Shown here piece after piece: positions 10,255 through 20,590 of a stretch of 64,000 nt of DNA. Position 1 is the stretch's first letter; each line of letters starts with the position of its first letter. The position numbers and the translations under genes are program-made. The notes under the pieces are model-generated. The model worked only from the letters and a program-made list of their open reading frames with translations, did not search any database and was not told the DNA's origin. This stretch comes from Megascapheus bottae (Eukaryota > Chordata > Mammalia > Rodentia > Geomyidae), in the NCBI GenBank assembly GCA_024803745.1, contig JANJXV010000193.1, positions 124,001 through 188,000 on the forward strand, read 5' to 3'.

Positions 10255-11385
10255 TTTTTCTTTTCAGGGTAATGTATAGAGGGGTTACGATTACATTTAC
10301 AGGTAGTGGACTGCATTACTTCTCACACATTTATTCCACTCCACATGTTTTTGTCCCCAGTTCCCTCTCCCCTCCCCTTCCCAATCATCTTGTTTCCCCC
10401 CTTCCCTTTCCTATTTGACATAAACAAATAAACATATATACAATATGCCAGGGAAAAATCAGATACAGTAACAATCTGACATTAACCAAAGGGCAAAATA
10501 AGAGATGAGAAATAACATAGTAGATTAAGGACAAAAATCACACAAGATTAAGAGCAACGATGACACAAGATATAGCTCTTGTTCCCATATCCTAGAGATC
10601 CTTTCATTTAGCCTCATCCTATATGACCTTATATACCTAGGTTTTTGAGTTATTGTAATCCTCTGCTAGGAGATTCCTAGATGTGAACTAATTATTACAA
10701 ATGAGGGAAACCATTGAGCTTATGTTTCTTTGGGTCTGGCTGCTTCACTTAATATGAATTTTTCCAAGTCTTTCCATTTCCTTACAAATGGGGCGATGTC
10801 ATTCCTTCTGATGGCAGCATAGCATTCCATTGTGTATAAGTACCACATCTTCTTGATTCAGTCATCTACTGAGTGGCATCTGGGTTGGTTTCATATCTTT
10901 GCTATGGTAAATAGTGCTGCAATTAGCATCATTGTGGTAGTGGCTTTAGTATGTCCTTTTTTCTGTTCAATTGGGTAGATGCCAAGTAGTGGATTTGCTG
11001 GATCATAGGGGAGCTCTATGTTCAGTCTTTTGAGGAACCACCACACTGCTTTCCCTAGTGGTTGAACGAGTTTACACTCGCACCAACAGTGTAGGTGTGA
11101 TCCCACCTGGTCACTTCCCCACCAGTATCTCTTATTAGATTTTTTGATAATGGCCATTCTGACTGGAGTCAGGTGGAATCTCAAAGTTGTTTTGATTTTC
11201 ATTTCCCTTATTGCTAGAGATATGGAGCATTTCTTCATGTGTCTAAAGCCCATTTTAATTTTTTCTTCAGAGAATACTCTTTTAAGTCTTTAGCCCACCT
11301 TTTAATAGGATGGTTGTTTCTTTGAAGATTTGTTTGGGAGAGATTCATTTTTTTCAGCTATAGATATATTTTAGATAACTACATA
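10255..11385 (-). mobile_element. Degraded L1 3' fragment with ORF2 C-terminus
   Basis: A pyrimidine-rich 3' end is followed by an L1 3'UTR. The ORF2 C-terminal part at 10891-11253 is still open for 120 codons and reads HMKKCSISLAIREM and CKLVQPLGKAV, with [12 protein letters not shown]. It is clearly older and more diverged than the array L1s. Confidence 0.8.
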
Positions 11386-11404
11386 TCTTTTTGTAGAAAA
11401 AAGA

Positions 11405-11520
11405 ATGGAAGCCATCATGCTGGCTCACAACTTAATTTCAGCTACTTAGGAGGCTCAGGGCTTAGGATCACAGGTCAAAGCCAACCAGGGCCCTACAGTG
11501 TGTGAGATCAAACTCTGTGA
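11405..11520 (+). repeat. B1-like (7SL-derived) SINE head
   Basis: 'tcagctacttaggaggctca' and 'gtcaaagccaaccagggccc' mark a plus-strand 7SL-derived monomer. The usual right half is missing or decayed. Confidence 0.65.
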
Positions 11521-11552
11521 ACATACAATGACTGTAAGAGGAATCTCACTGC

Positions 11553-11750
11553 CTGGGAATGTAGCCTAATGGTAGAGTGCTCACCTAGAATGCATGAAGA
11601 CCTAGGTTCTATTCACCGGTACCGCATATTCAGAAAAAAGCTAGAAGTGGCGCTGTGTTTAAAGAGGCAGAGCACTCACCTTGGGCAAGCGAGTCCAATG
11701 AAAATGTCTAGGCCCTGAGTCCAAGCCGTAGGACTGGCAAAAAGAAAAAA
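11553..11750 (+). repeat. IDL-Geo SINE
   Basis: Left half 'tggtagagtgctcacctaga', right half 'agtggcgctgtgtttaaaga', ending in 'aggactggcaaaaag' and an A-rich tail. Confidence 0.8.
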
Positions 11751-11854
11751 AAGAGCAATCTTACTTAAGTAACAAGGAATGTACCCTATATTTATACAGA
11801 CTGAAAAATTCATTAAGAAATTAGAAAATATGTATAAAGTGCATAATTTCTTTT

Positions 11855-11945
11855 GTGTGTTGGCACTGGGTCTTCAACTGAGTGCTTCAGCTCTATCCCT
11901 GACCTTTTCTGCTCAAGGCTAGCACTGTACCAATGCAGCCCCAAA
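11855..11945 (-). repeat. Geo half-SINE fragment
   Basis: Contains 'gctcaaggctagcactgtac', the inverted Geo core. Both ends are truncated. Confidence 0.5.
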
Positions 11946-12164
11946 TCAACTATCTTCAATTGAGTTATAAGCGATGAATATTTCAGGGTGCTTCATGAAA
12001 AACATTTTTATAAATTGAAACTTTCAACACAGTCTTATTTTAGTATGAATGTTGAGATGGGAAGAGACAGAAAAAGTGAAATGTTTCCTGATCCCCATAA
12101 AGAAGAGACTCAGCAGAACCACTGTGGTCTGCAGGCTTCTTTGTGAGTTTTGTTTGCTTGTTTG

Positions 12165-12378
12165 ATTTTTGTCAATTGTGGGGCTTGAACTCTGGGCCTG
12201 GGCACTGTCCCTGAGCTCTTCAGCTCAAGGCTAGTGCTTTAATCTGTGAGCCACAGTGCCACTTCTGGTTTTTCTGGCAGTTAACTGGGTACTTTGGCTG
12301 GCTTTAAACTTTGATTCTCAGATCTTAGCCTCCTGAGTAGCTAAGATTATAGGTGTGAGGTACCATCACCAGGCTGCT
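12165..12378 (-). repeat. B1-Geo composite SINE
   Basis: The Geo half ('gggcttgaactctgggcctg') is followed by an inverted B1-like head ('cctcctgagtagctaagatt'). Confidence 0.8.
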
Positions 12379-12825
12379 GCTCTGTTACTATGCAGGTTCT
12401 GGATCAAGAACTTCAAGTTCTTACTTCAATTTTTTCTTCTCTTGCCTGATACTCTGCCATTTCAACGAAGCCCCAGTTCCTGGTCTTTGTTGGTTAATGA
12501 GAGATATTATGATTTTCTAATATTCAGAGCAACGATTATAAAACCCAGCATTTTACTTACTTGAATAAATTAAGAGACAGGACCTAGTGAGATGGAAAAC
12601 AAAATTTTTTTTCAAGTTGCTATCCTGTTCTAATGCATAAGTCTGGCTATTTTGCTTACACACAAATATGTATTTTACCAATTTCTACTCTATTTTTGCT
12701 TAGCTTACATCCACCACTGCCATTTCATAGATTTTGTTGTTGTTGTTTGCGGTGCTTGAACTCTGTGCCTGGGCTGTTCCTCAGATCTTCAGTTCAATGC
12801 CAGTGCTCTACTACTTTTGATTTGG
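12379..12825. other. Mixed old SINE debris
   Basis: Short Geo-like scraps are visible at 12735-12825 ('ggtgcttgaactctgtgcct'). The remainder is not recognised and holds no supportable gene. Confidence 0.4.
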
Positions 12826-13009
12826 CCAGTCCTGGCCTTGAACTCAGGGACTGAGCACTGTCCTTATATTTTCTCAAGGCTAGGGCTCTACCACTTTAGC
12901 CTCAGCACCACTTCCAGCATTTTTCTATGTATGTGATATTGAGGAATTGAACCCAGGTCTTCGTGCATGCTAGGCAAGCACTCTACCACTAGGCCAAACT
13001 CCCAGCCCA
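12826..13009 (-). repeat. IDL-Geo SINE
   Basis: A full inverted dimer, from 'ccagtcctggccttgaactc' to 'gctaggcaagcactctacca'. Confidence 0.85.
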
Positions 13010-13054
13010 AAATTATTCATCATTACTATTAGCTATCTTCTTTTTTTTATTATT

Positions 13055-13282
13055 GATTCGTCATGTTGCTTGGACTTTGGGCCTGGACTCTCCCTGACCT
13101 CTTCAGCTCAAGGCTAGCGCTCTTCCGCTACAGCTCCATTTTTGGTTTCTGGTAGTTAATTGGTGATGTAAGTCTCACAAACATATGTGTCCAGGCTGGC
13201 TTTGGGCTTTGAACCAAGATCCTCCAATCTCAGCCTCCATAGTAGGTAGAATTACACGCTTCATCCAGCAGTGCCTGACTGT
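13055..13282 (-). repeat. B1-Geo composite SINE
   Basis: The Geo half is followed by 'ctggctttgggctttgaacc' and the inverted B1-like head. It abuts the pyrimidine microsatellite at 13283. Confidence 0.7.
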
Positions 13283-13444
13283 TTGATGTCTCTGTCTCTG
13301 TCTCTCTGTCTGTCTGTCTCTGTCTGTCTGCCTGTCTGTCTCTCTGTCTCTCTCTCTGTCTCTGTCTCTCTCTCTGTGTCTCTCTGTCTCTCTCTCTCTC
13401 TGTCTCTCTCTCTGTCTCTCTCTGTCTCTCTCTCTCTGTCTCTC

Positions 13445-13497
<53 letters not shown>

Positions 13498-13499
13498 TT
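13283..13499. repeat. (TCTG)/(TC)n pyrimidine microsatellite
   Basis: About 215 bases of TC and TCTG repeats. One strand is purely pyrimidine apart from G interruptions. The Ser/Leu-rich frames through it are an artefact of the repeat. Confidence 0.95.
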
Positions 13500-13790
13500 T
13501 GGTTGTAAGACTTTAATTTTGCACCTGGGTAGTGTCCCTGGGCTCTTCAGCTCAAGGCTACAACCTTAAACACCTTGAGCCACAGTGTCACTTCTGGTTT
13601 TCTGGTGCTTAAGTGGAAGAAACAGTTTCATGCACTTTAGTGTCTGGCCTGGCTTTGAACTGTGATCCTCAGAACCCAACCTTCTGAGATCATTTCCAGC
13701 TTTTTTTTGGTGTAAGTGGTACAGAGTGATTGAACACAGGGCTTTGTGCATACTAGGCAAGCAAACTACCACTAGTGTGCACTCCAGCCT
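13500..13790 (-). repeat. SINE cluster: B1-Geo then IDL half
   Basis: 13503-13690 reads as a Geo half plus part of a B1-like head. 13695-13790 carries the IDL half ('gtgcatactaggcaagcaaa'). Confidence 0.6.
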
Positions 13791-13824
13791 TAGATAAGGG
13801 CTTTCTTTTTCTTTTTCTTTTTTT

Positions 13825-14033
13825 TCACTCATGGGGCTTGAACTCTGGGCCTGGATGTTTACCTTAAGCTCTTCAGCTCAAGGCAAGAGCTCCACCACTT
13901 GAGGCACATTGTCATTTTGAATTTTCTGGATTACTTGGAAATAAGATTCTCACAGATTTTTATGCCTGGGCCGTCTTTGAACCTCGATCCTCCAGGGTAG
14001 CTAGGATTACCAGGGTGAGCCACCAGTCACGGG
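13825..14033 (-). repeat. B1-Geo composite SINE
   Basis: From 'catggggcttgaactctggg' to 'gtgagccaccagtcacgggc'. Confidence 0.75.
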
Positions 14034-14044
14034 CATTAAATTAT

Positions 14045-14195
14045 TATTTTTTGCATGTCCTATGGCTTCAACTCATGGCCAGAGCACTATCCTAGGGCTT
14101 GCTCAAGGATAGCACTTTACTTCAGCCAGCCAACTCCCGGTCCAAATAGGCCACTCTTGAAGCTAGAATTACAGAGATCTGCCATAATACTGGCA
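14045..14195 (-). repeat. SINE fragment, degraded
   Basis: 'tcctatggcttcaactcatg' and 'gctcaaggatagcactttac' are eroded Geo-half motifs. Confidence 0.4.
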
Positions 14196-14299
14196 TGTTG
14201 TTATCTAAGTATATAATTTTTCTTCTATTTTTGATGGCTTTTCCTTAGTGTACATATTTCCTACATATTTTATGGAAAACTTCCTTCCCACTGGGGCCA

Positions 14300-14490
14300 T
14301 AAGTTAAGCCTGGTGGAAGCGTTCTTGCCGAGCATGAATGAAGACCCAAGTTCAATTCCTCAGCACAACATTGATAAAAAAAGATAAAAGTGATGCTGTG
14401 GCACATGTGATAGAACTTGCGCCTTAAGAATAAACAAAAACAAAAACAAGGATCGTGCTCAGGTCCTGAGTCTAAGCCCAGTACTGGCAA
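14300..14490 (+). repeat. IDL-Geo SINE
   Basis: Left half 'tcttgccgagcatgaatgaa', right half with 'gtgatgctgtggcacatgtg', ending 'ccagtactggcaaaaaaaaa'. Confidence 0.75.
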
Positions 14491-14524
14491 AAAAAAATTC
14501 TGCCCAAAGTAGACGTTTAAACTT

Positions 14525-14720
14525 ATTGTACTTTTCAAAAAATTTGTTGTTCAAGGTGATATACAAAGAGATTGCTGTTACATATGTAATGAGTACATTT
14601 CTTGTAAACACTGTTACCCCCTCCCCCATTTTCTCTTTCCTTTCCCCCCAAGTCATAAATTTCATTTACAACAAATATATATGTATTTTCATTCCTGAAA
14701 AAAATAGTTTAAAATGTGTT
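14525..14720 (-). repeat. Probable L1 3'-end fragment (older subfamily)
   Basis: 'gctgttacatatgtaatgag' followed by 'taccccctcccccattttct' parallels the block at 7855-8110. Confidence 0.45.
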
Positions 14721-15079
14721 CAAATAAATGATGTAGGTTGATATATTTATCAAAATGGATTACTTGAACTCTAAAATAAACATTCTAAGTAATTTTTCTC
14801 ATAAAATTGTAGTAATGCTATAAAACTAATATAAAAGGAATTTTAGTTATTAATTTCTTATGTTTTACCTTTAACATTATTACACTAAGCATACTGTTTA
14901 TGGTATTAATACAGACAGCATGAAATATGATTATGTAAAAAAATTAAATGATTAAAAATAGTAAGGTTGGGGGCCAGTAGTTTGGCTTGGTGGCACACAC
15001 CCTGGACTGGCAAAAAAGAAGTAGGGTTAGATAAATCAGATTTATTTCCAAATGTGTGGAAAATGGTATGATTTCTGGT
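14721..15079. other. AT-rich stretch with one deleted SINE scrap
   Basis: 14970-15020 joins an IDL start ('ttggcttggtggcacacacc') directly to a Geo end ('ctggactggcaaaaaag'), so it looks like an internally deleted SINE. Nothing else is recognised. Confidence 0.4.
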
Positions 15080-15265
15080 TTGGCTAGTCGTGCGGCTTGA
15101 ACTGAGGGACCAGGAACTGTCCTTGGCCACATTTGTTCAAGGGTGGCACTCTTACACCTGAGCAACAGTGCCCCATCTGCTTTTTCTGTGTATGCAGTGT
15201 CGAGGAATTGAATCAAGGTCTTCTTGTATACTAGGCGAGCACTCTACAACTAGGCCACATTCAAA
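15080..15265 (-). repeat. IDL-Geo SINE
   Basis: An inverted dimer with 'tgcggcttgaactgagggac' and 'tactaggcgagcactctaca'. Confidence 0.75.
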
Positions 15266-15683
15266 GCCAAAGTAGATTTTTGATGCTATTGTGGAGTTTT
15301 AATTTTCTTAAATATTTGTACAAAGCACAATGGATATATAAACAGACTTGAACTCACAGAACAGAGTCCCACATAATATTACAGTTACTCTGGCACTTCT
15401 CCCGATTGACAAAACACATTTCCAGGCATCTGCTCTGTCCTTAAGCTTTGGTAGCTGACTTGTCTTTCCATGGAGGCCTGGCCTGGATTCCTGGTGATTC
15501 CATGCATTTCATAGTTCCCTGTATATCCAGTAAGGTTGTCTTCTATGGGACCAGACCTGTCTGGTTTTTGGCCCACCCAGGACCTATGTGTCTGAGGTCT
15601 CACATTATAAGTGGAAAATAAAACACAGTATAATAAGCACTGAAGAACTGCACACCATAATATTAACAATGAGAGTTTAATAG

Positions 15684-16985
15684 TTAGCAAAGTAAATACA
15701 ATGAATACTTGACAAGAATCATGAGAGCAAGATAAAGAGACGTCTTTTTAGGAAGGGGACAGGGAAGCTCTAAATCCAGACTGGCCTCCAAGTTGCCTTC
15801 AGACAGTAATTCTACTTCAGAGTCCTCAGAAGGGTCTCCTTCCTCATGAGAAACAGAATGTCCTTCCTGAGTTAAGAGGGGGATGGATTCTGGTTTGTCG
15901 AATGGAGATTGAGTCTCTTTTAGTGAGATGGATGGGTCTGGATATTCTGTGAGGATGGATTCATTTTCCTCCAATGAATCCAGTATTGAGAGTACACTTG
16001 CTGCTTCCCATGGGGACATTTTCCATGAGCCCAGCGTGTGCCCCTTCAGCTTGCACAATAAGTGGAGTGTTACTCTGACTCAGATGGACTGACTCTGGGT
16101 GGAGTGTGAAAGGAAACGGAAGGAAATCTGGCTGCTCTTTTTCTTCCTCCATAGTATCTGCAGGTTCAACTGTGTCACACATGGGGTTCAGAGCAAAAGG
16201 TATATCCATAGGACTCTAAACCTGTTTGGTAATTTCTACAGAAGGCCCATGATTTCTGGAGTGCAGTGATGATTCTCAGTCTCCATCAGTCACCAGCTCC
16301 ATTGGTGGGTTTTTCATCAGGAGTTCAGGATAAGCTCTTACACGATGACCCAAACCTAAGAATGGAAATAGGTACAGAGTGGACAGAGTGGACTCTGCAA
16401 GTTGGTGAGCAAACATGGTTTTGGAGGGGGAACACTCACTTTTTCAAGAGAATTTCCAGCAACTACTACATTGTCCTCCACTATTTGAAATTGTGCAGGA
16501 AGTTTCCCACATAAAAGAGATCACCTTTCTGGTAGGCAGGGATCAGCTTTGTCAGCAGCATCTCCAACAGGCCTTCCTCCAGGGTCCATAGGTTACAAGG
16601 CTCATTCAGAGTCTGAGCTGACTTACCATCACACTGTATTGGCAAAACAGTGGATATTTCAAACGTAGGAATGGGACCACACTTCACACTGAGGAATTGG
16701 TATAGAGTAGATTGGAAATGACACACTCTAATCTCAGTATAGTCACTTGAAAGCACACAAGAAGGTTGTAGTTTGTGGGCAGGATGATGGGTTCAAATAG
16801 GTTTCCTCTCAATATACCTCATCTGAGTTGCCCTGGAGTTTCCTGGCTTTCTTCCTAGAGAAATGCCTGATATACTGGAATTTTGTCTTGGCCCTGATCC
16901 AGCATCTACTTCTTCAAGTGCGACATCCATATCTCTCATGCCTGAGATCCGAGCCTTCTGACCTTTGGCAACAGCACAGCAACAT
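15684..16985 (-). pseudogene. RALGDS-like (Ras-GEF N-domain) pseudogene
   Basis: RALGDS-family proteins are guanine-nucleotide exchange factors for Ral GTPases. Read on the minus strand, an ATG at 16985 starts MLLCCCQRSEGS but soon meets a stop. 16756-16481 keeps an open frame whose end (TLEEGLLEMLLTKLIPAYQK, then DLFYVGNFL) fits the start of a Ras-GEF N-terminal domain. 16209-15961 includes EEKEQPDFLPFPFTL, which resembles the linker before the catalytic domain. 16058-15684 is an acidic frame of unknown match. The frames are mutually shifted and no catalytic GEF domain is seen, so it is a broken and truncated copy. The family call is from memory of the domain and moderately uncertain. Confidence 0.45.
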
Positions 16986-17384
16986 CTTTCTTCCTCCTGA
17001 GCCACAGGCCAAGGGAGCTGACTTGAGCTGGTTGTCACATACAGTGGCTTGGTTACCAGGGTTCCATATTCTGTTCCATTGTGAGGGAGGTAGGGTCACA
17101 TTTCAAGGCCCAATGACCAAAGCTCCTTGCTCACAGAACACCTCCCCAAAGACATACTGGAGGCTGAATCTCCCTTCCCACCTCACATATGGATGTAGTA
17201 AACAGCACACCTTTTTGTTCAAATCCCAAGTCATTAACTAGGCGTAAGTGCTAGCCTGGTCTCAGACTCAAGGAGCCTTTCTTAGGTAAGATCCAAACTT
17301 AACTGTCACTATTCCCCTTACCCTTCACAAGACATTTTGCATCACAGTGCCTTCTCAGCTTGCATTTTGCCTCTTGCACATTTT

Positions 17385-17570
17385 TTTTGCTAGTCCTGGG
17401 ACTTGACCTCAGAGCCTGACCATTGTTCTTAGGCTTTCTTTAGGCTATAGCTGTCCCACCAAGCCACAGCACCACTTCCAGAGTTTTCTATGTATATGGT
17501 ACTGCAGAATCAAACCGGACTCTTTTTGTGTTTTAGCCAAACACTCTACAAATAGATGAAAGACCCAGGC
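17385..17570 (-). repeat. IDL-Geo SINE in S'
   Basis: Equivalent of the plus-strand SINE at 2998-3190. It has diverged in both halves. Confidence 0.75.
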
Positions 17571-17811
17571 CATCTTGCACATATTTTTCACTTCAATCTA
17601 CTAGGACGTTGTTAGGTTTCTGTATCCTAATCTATTTTTCTTCCTGATGAATATCTGTGCTGTCATCTGTAAAAATGCAAGTGGGAAAATCACAGAAGCA
17701 TTGGTGACATAAAAAAAGTCTTACAGACATAGATAAGTGTTCATTCTTTGTAGGAGAAAGGATATTTTTATATGATGATGATGACTATTTATAAATACTT
17801 AATCGGGGTTT

Positions 17812-18000
17812 AGACTTTGGCCCAGTGGTAGAGTGCGTGCCTAGCATCCATGAAGATCTAGGTTTGAGTCCTTAATATCACACAGATATAAAAATCCATA
17901 TGGCAATGTGGCTCAAGTGGCAGAGGGCTAGACTTGGGAAAAGCCAAGAGCAGTGCTCAGGCCCTGAGTTCAAGCCCCAGGAATGGCAGAAAAAACAAAA
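17812..18000 (+). repeat. IDL-Geo SINE in S'
   Basis: Equivalent of 2573-2757. It has 'tggtagagtgcgtgcctagc' and 'caatgtggctcaagtggcag', then an A/G-rich tail (aaaagaaaag) to about 18018. Confidence 0.8.
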
Positions 18001-18123
18001 GAAAAGAAAAGAAAAGAAATGTGCTTTTTACAAGTTATTCACTCACAGCATTTGCCTCTGAATTCTTCGCTTCTGCATCTTGTGACTTATCCCTTTCCCT
18101 CAATGTAGACAAGAAAAACAGAT

Positions 18124-19077
18124 TTTATTACTTGCTATCCTGTTGTCCAATCTTTGGATATTAATTCAAAATACAATATTGCCTGAGATATTGTGTGTGT
18201 GCATGTGTGTGTGTATCTGCCAATGTGTGCATGCACACATGTGTACAGGGTTTAGGGCTTACTCATAGGGCCTGTGTGATAACCCTCAGCATCTTTTCCT
18301 CAAAGGTATTGGTCTTTCACTTCTAGCTTATTATAGCTAATTGGAGTTGAGAGATTCACTCAATTTCTTGCCCTGTGCATTGGAACCCAGTGCTGGGTTC
18401 TCATATTGTTAATTGTAGCTATAGAGAAGGCTGAGGTCTGGGGATCCTCATTAGAATCCAGCCCCTGAAAGAAAGTCACTGATAGAAATCTTTATCTTCA
18501 GTTAAGCACGAATAAATAAGGCAAAAGTGGAACTGTGGCTCAGTTCCTCTTGTAGCAGCCATGAGAAAATTAGTAACTGGCAGCACCTGGTCCCTGAGAG
18601 AAATCCTTAGCACCGGTTCAAAAAAAGAAAGAAAATAATGAAAAAAATTAAAACTTGCTGAGGAATCCATAAGGATAAACGTGCCTGTGAATGATGTTGT
18701 CATTTCAGATTCCCTCAAGAGCTTATGTCTCTCTATATTTTTTTCAAGTTTTTTTAAAGATATTTACATATTTTCTATCTTTCTTAAACAGAGATAGCCA
18801 TCCACAAAGCACAAACACAAACTCTCACACAGTATACCACCCAGCCATAAGTGTCTGGCTATGTATATATGTATAGTCATATGTATTGATCTGTCTCTCT
18901 ATACTAATATATTAATGCATAAACATATGTATTTAGAAAAACAGGAAACATACATAGATAGGTCTCAGGCATTTCCAGATTTTGTGCAAGTCTTCTGAGT
19001 GCAACTTACCATTGTATTGTTTGTCAAGATAGAGTCCCTCTAACTTTTGGCCAGCTTCTTGTCCTTTGATACTTTTT
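18124..19077. other. Non-coding, minor repeats
   Basis: A short TG-rich run lies at 18190-18245. A weak inverted SINE is at 18245-18460 and a plus-strand Geo half at 18535-18620 ('gtggaactgtggctcagttc'). No gene is supported. Confidence 0.4.
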
Positions 19078-19265
19078 TCTGCCAGTCCTCGGTTTTGAAC
19101 GCTAGGCCTGGATGCTGTCACTGAGCTTGAGCTTCTTGCATTCAGTAGTTTATTGCAGATAAGAGTCTCATGGAGTTTCTGTCCTGGGCTGGCTTTGAAT
19201 TGTGATCCTCAGATCTCAAACTCCTGAGTAGCTAGGATGACAGTCTTGAGCTACCAGTACCTGGT
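19078..19265 (-). repeat. B1-Geo composite SINE
   Basis: From 'tctgccagtcctcggttttg' to 'ttgagctaccagtacctgg'. It ends next to the GAB-like relic and may have removed its continuation. Confidence 0.7.
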
Positions 19266-19334
19266 TCCTTTGCCTCTTTTACCCTTTTTTTGGCCCCACC
19301 ACAGCCATGGTATCTACCTTCCTATGTTCTCTCC

Positions 19335-19480
19335 ACCTTCCCCCAGACAGGGGTCTGACAGATGCTTTCCACCCACTTATTCATGTTCTCCTCTGTATTG
19401 GCTGACAGCTAAGACATGCACTCACTTGTCTGGATGCCAAACACAAAGCCATGTGATTGTTTCTCAGTCTGGAACATCCT
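19335..19480 (-). pseudogene. GAB-type PH-domain relic
   Basis: GAB proteins are docking adaptors with an N-terminal PH domain. One minus-strand frame reads HGFVFGIQTSE, an in-frame stop, then NTEENMNKWVESICQ. This fits the last strand and C-terminal helix of a GAB-family PH domain. Only about 45 codons match. Flanking sequence upstream (19480-19640) is open in patches but not recognised. It is likely a fragment of a processed copy. The match is short, so another PH-domain family is possible. Confidence 0.4.
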
Positions 19481-20479
19481 ATCAGATTTATAGCACCACA
19501 GAGGGTCAGGTTGATGCTCCTCCAGGGCTTCTTAAATTGTTCTCATATTAATCCACAACACGTTTGTCATCACTTGTTCAGCTAATTCATGGACTGAAGC
19601 AGCATTCCCTACAAACTTAGATCCCAATACCATGAGGACACTCAAGGGTGCATTAGGAGTATGACCTGCAGGTGGATGTGAGCCTGTCTAAGTTGGAGGG
19701 GATTTCTCCACCACAGGAAATGGAATACAAATTTAGAATCTGCTTTCATGAGGTGACAATCTCTGGCAGATGTTCTTATCAAATGTGGCACTGCCTACTT
19801 CCAGCTTAAAACATGGGTTGATGACCCAGCATAACAGAGAATGTATTCACCCCGGCCCAACACATAGGCTGGGACCCTGAACTTTCAGGTAGCATTTGGC
19901 TTTGAAGGTCATGAGATCTTAGTCTACAAATGATGAGCCCCCTCCCGTGAGGCATAGCAAACGGAGCCAAAGTGCAACCCAGTTAAGCACCAGATCAAGC
20001 TTCCCTTCTTCAGTAGGGTATGGTTTGAAAACTGTGCATAGCTTCTGTTTGAAGCCAGTCCAGAAAGGAAAGTCCATGAAACTCTCATTTCCAGTTAACT
20101 TCCAAGGGGGTGGGGGAAGTCACAGGCTGGGGGATGCACAGGATGATCCATGGGCCCTGTGCAGCTACTGGGTCACCCCCTTCTGCATCTCAGCCTTTGG
20201 CTTTGAGCTCTGTGATCGTCAAGATGTGCACAGTCTGTACTCTGGCTGGCAGAAGAAAGGACCCTGGGAAGACAATTGTAGACCCTTTGTGAGTGTAGGA
20301 AGGGGTAGGCTGGACACCCAGTCCAAGAGGAGCTAAAACTGGAGTCGAGGGGTGTGCAAGGAGTGGATGTGAGGGTTGTGGGCAGTCACAGTCACGGCAG
20401 AGGTGGCTCTGTCTGTGGGGTGAGTGCCTCCCTGCAGGCACAGTACTGGACATATCAGAGATCCACATGAAAAGGAAAA
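19481..20479. other. Unrecognised, GC-richer stretch
   Basis: A 129-codon plus-strand frame (19947-20336) and overlapping minus frames exist. None shows a domain, compositional bias or splice context I can support. It could be an old processed pseudogene. Confidence 0.3.
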
Positions 20480-20590
20480 GCTGGAAATGGCACTATGGTT
20501 CAAATGGTAGAGCATCAACCTTGAGCAAAAGAGCTCAGGGACAGTACCCAGGACCTGAGTTCAAGCCCCATGACTGTAAAAGAAAAAGAA
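20480..20590 (+). repeat. Geo half-SINE
   Basis: 'ctggaaatggcactatggtt' to 'gttcaagccccatgactgta' with an A-rich tail. There is no IDL or B1 head immediately upstream. Confidence 0.65.

Larger units (their letters stand above)
16761..18123 (-). repeat. S': L1-free inverted paralog of spacer S
   Basis: The reverse complement aligns along the whole of spacer S, including both SINEs, the triplet tract (17774-17785) and the MLLCCC start. Beyond both ends it continues into different sequence with no L1. At 16761 it runs on into the RALGDS-like coding relic. At 18123 it runs into single-copy-like sequence. It therefore shows the pre-insertion state of both S/L1 junctions. Confidence 0.8.

Noticed and set aside
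13271..13516. 81-codon Ser/Leu-rich frame
   Set aside because: Translation of the TC/TCTG microsatellite.
19947..20336. 129-codon plus-strand frame
   Set aside because: Not recognised. The region has competing frames on the other strand and no supporting motif, so it is reported only as unexplained sequence.
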